This document shows positions 14,283 to 15,565 of a stretch of DNA of 15,565 nucleotides, one piece after another. The position numbers were made by a program, and so were the translations under genes. The notes below the pieces were generated by a model. It saw nothing but the letters and a program-made list of their open reading frames with translations. It was not told the DNA's origin and did no database searches. Origin of the DNA: Actinomycetota bacterium (GTDB taxonomy: Bacteria; Actinomycetota; Actinomycetes; S36-B12; CAIYMF01); the NCBI GenBank assembly GCA_009699025.1, contig WLOZ01000011.1, forward strand, positions 1 through 15,565. Reading direction: 5' to 3'. Position 1 is the first letter of the stretch; every line of letters starts with the position of its first letter.

Positions 14283-15274
14283 GCCGCGAGCCTCTCGGCC
14301 GAAACCGCGGTGATCTCGAGCGAGCGCACCCGATCTGCGTGCTCGAAGAACTGGCCGGCCACGATGATCTCGTCAGCACCGGTGCGAGCGGCGAAGGCGG
14401 CAAGGCCCGCCGCAACCGTCTCGGGCGACCCCACCACCGAGCGCGCCAGCACCTCATCGAGAAGTGGCTGCACCTCGGAGGGGTACATCGCCCTGATGTC
14501 GTCGACGGGCGGAGGCAGCGGCCCCGGCCGACCGATGCGCAGGTTCACGAACGACTGCTGCGACGAGGTAAACAGGTGGTGCGCCTCCTCGTCGCTCGGC
14601 GCGGCCGTGACACTGAGGCCCACCAGCACATACGGCCGCTCGAGCACCGACGACGGTTGAAACCTGTCGCGGTAGAGGCGCAGCGCCACGTCGAGGTCGG
14701 CGGGGGCGAAGTGCGAGGCGAAGGCGTAGGGAAGGCCGAAGTGAGCCGCCAACTGGGCGCCGTACGTTGATGATCCGAGGATAAAGACCGGAACTCGAGT
14801 GCCCTCGCCCGGAACCGCGTGAACCTGCTGACCGGGTTCGGGGTCGCCGAGGTAGGCCATCAGCTCGAGCACGTCCTGAGGAAACTCATCGACGTCGCCA
14901 GCGCGAGTTCGCCTCAGCGCCCGCGAGGTGAGCTGGTCGGTTCCGGGCGCGCGCCCCACGCCGAGGTCGATGCGACCTGGGTAGAGGCTCGCGAGGGTTC
15001 CGAACTGCTCGGCGATCACGAGCGGTGCGTGATTGGGCAGCATGATGCCACCCGACCCCACCCGGATCGAGCTGGTGCCCTCGGCGACGTACCCGATGGC
15101 CACCGAGGTCGCAGCGCTTGCGATGCCACGCATGTTGTGGTGCTCTGCCAGCCAGAAGCGCACGTAGCCGAGCCGCTCGGCGTGCTGGGCGAGGTCGCGG
15201 CTGTTGCGCAGCGCGGCTCCGGCGGTGGAGCCCTCGGAGATCATGGAGAGGTCGAGTACCGAGAGTCTGGTCAC
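14279..15274 (-). CDS. LLM-class flavin-dependent oxidoreductase, YhbW-like
   Basis: The product is 331 aa. It closely resembles E. coli YhbW as I recall it: [19 protein letters not shown] at the N terminus, then [17 protein letters not shown] (about residues 41-57), [38 protein letters not shown] and [10 protein letters not shown]. These belong to group 1 luciferase-like monooxygenases (TIGR03558), predicted to use FMN. The physiological substrate is not known to me. The start is GTG 15274: the family begins here, there is no Shine-Dalgarno sequence, and a TATCGT hexamer lies exactly 6 nt upstream, pointing to a leaderless mRNA. It is the first gene of a two-gene operon with the F420-type enzyme. 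Confidence 0.9.
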   Translation of the reverse strand: MTRLSVLDLSMISEGSTAGAALRNSRDLAQHAERLGYVRFWLAEHHNMRGIASAATSVAIGYVAEGTSSIRVGSGGIMLPNHAPLVIAEQFGTLASLYPGRIDLGVGRAPGTDQLTSRALRRTRAGDVDEFPQDVLELMAYLGDPEPGQQVHAVPGEGTRVPVFILGSSTYGAQLAAHFGLPYAFASHFAPADLDVALRLYRDRFQPSSVLERPYVLVGLSVTAAPSDEEAHHLFTSSQQSFVNLRIGRPGPLPPPVDDIRAMYPSEVQPLLDEVLARSVVGSPETVAAGLAAFAARTGADEIIVAGQFFEHADRVRSLEITAVSAERLAA

Positions 15275-15280
15275 GTAGCC

Positions 15281-15286
15281 ACGATA
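15281..15286 (-). promoter_or_regulatory. Candidate -10 box for the LLM operon (leaderless)
   Basis: TATCGT on the minus strand is followed by 6 nt (GGCTAC) and the GTG start at 15274, the same hexamer-N6-start layout as at hemE and hemA. No Shine-Dalgarno sequence is present. Confidence 0.45.
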
Positions 15287-15378
15287 GCGGGATGAGAGCG
15301 CCTCAAGTTTGTGGCCCGATTTGCCGATGAGGACCCGACGGGGTTCTCGAGGGGCACTCCGCTTTCGGAGGTCACGCT

Positions 15379-15565
15379 ATGAACGGCTGCGAAGCAGAGC
15401 GGGCGCACCCGCTGAACGACGACCAACCCCCTCACCCCGAAATGACTGTGCCCGAGTGGTCGCGCCCCGGTTCGTGGCTCCTCCACGTCGCCCTGCCGAT
15501 CCTCTTCGTGGCCCTCATTCTTGGCGCAGACGCTCTTGAGGGACCCAAAACTGCCTACGTAGGCG
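15379..15565 (+). CDS. N-terminal part of a membrane protein
   Basis: The frame runs from ATG 15379 to the window end, 62 codons, and is cut by the edge. GGAGG lies 7 nt before the ATG. A soluble, acidic and proline-rich head of about 32 residues (MNGCEAERAHPLND and on) leads into a hydrophobic segment, SWLLHVALPILFVALILGAD, likely the first transmembrane helix, and then EGPKTAYVG. That pattern reminds me of the membrane-bound N terminus of actinobacterial PP2C/SpoIIE-type phosphatases, but the visible part is too short to claim this. It is divergent from the LLM operon with 104 bp between the starts. Confidence 0.6.
   Translation, partial: MNGCEAERAHPLNDDQPPHPEMTVPEWSRPGSWLLHVALPILFVALILGADALEGPKTAYVG

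Overview
The window looks like high-GC Actinobacteria, most likely Microbacteriaceae or a close relative. The grounds are strongly GC-biased third codon positions, a ChdC/HemQ-type haem pathway, a ferrochelatase with extra cysteines of the actinobacterial [2Fe-2S] type, two luciferase-like (LLM) oxidoreductases, and apparently leaderless promoters. The assignment rests on recalled family knowledge and reading of the sequence; no search was run.

Region 1 (1 to about 3500) is accessory in character. It holds a 3'-end fragment of a tRNA (269-295, minus) flanked by short direct repeats in the manner of an integrase attachment site, an intact tRNA-Lys(UUU) (367-439, minus) with a putative leader, and a strong hairpin terminator (681-717). 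Next come a small two-cysteine secreted protein, an unrecognised 136-aa protein, and a HipA-family kinase toxin with an overlapping Xre-type antitoxin, all on the minus strand. A diverged copy of the tRNA-Lys leader lies upstream of the secreted-protein gene. The next gene, of the YdeI/OmpD-associated family (3510-3854, plus), lacks the N-terminal part of its first domain, so the boundary with the core genome probably falls near 3450-3510.

Region 2 (3856-13330) is a complete haem-biosynthesis locus. On the minus strand, hemE-hemY-hemQ-hemH-hemB-hemL are packed with 4-bp overlaps or gaps under 10 nt. Divergently, hemA and a fused hemC-hemD gene run on the plus strand. Together they cover every step from glutamyl-tRNA to haem b by the C5 route and the coproporphyrin-dependent branch; only glutamyl-tRNA synthetase is missing. 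The two arms share a 53-bp intergenic region in which each start codon is preceded by a TANNNT hexamer at exactly 6 nt, the geometry of leaderless transcription.

Region 3 (13365-15274, minus) encodes two overlapping LLM oxidoreductases, one F420-type and one resembling E. coli YhbW. The upstream one shows the same hexamer-N6-start geometry at its GTG. The window ends inside a plus-strand gene for a membrane protein (from 15379).

No CRISPR array, insertion sequence or rRNA was seen. The least ordinary items are the HemC-HemD fusion within a single-locus haem pathway, the shared leaderless promoter region, the attachment-site-like structure, and the tRNA leader duplication.
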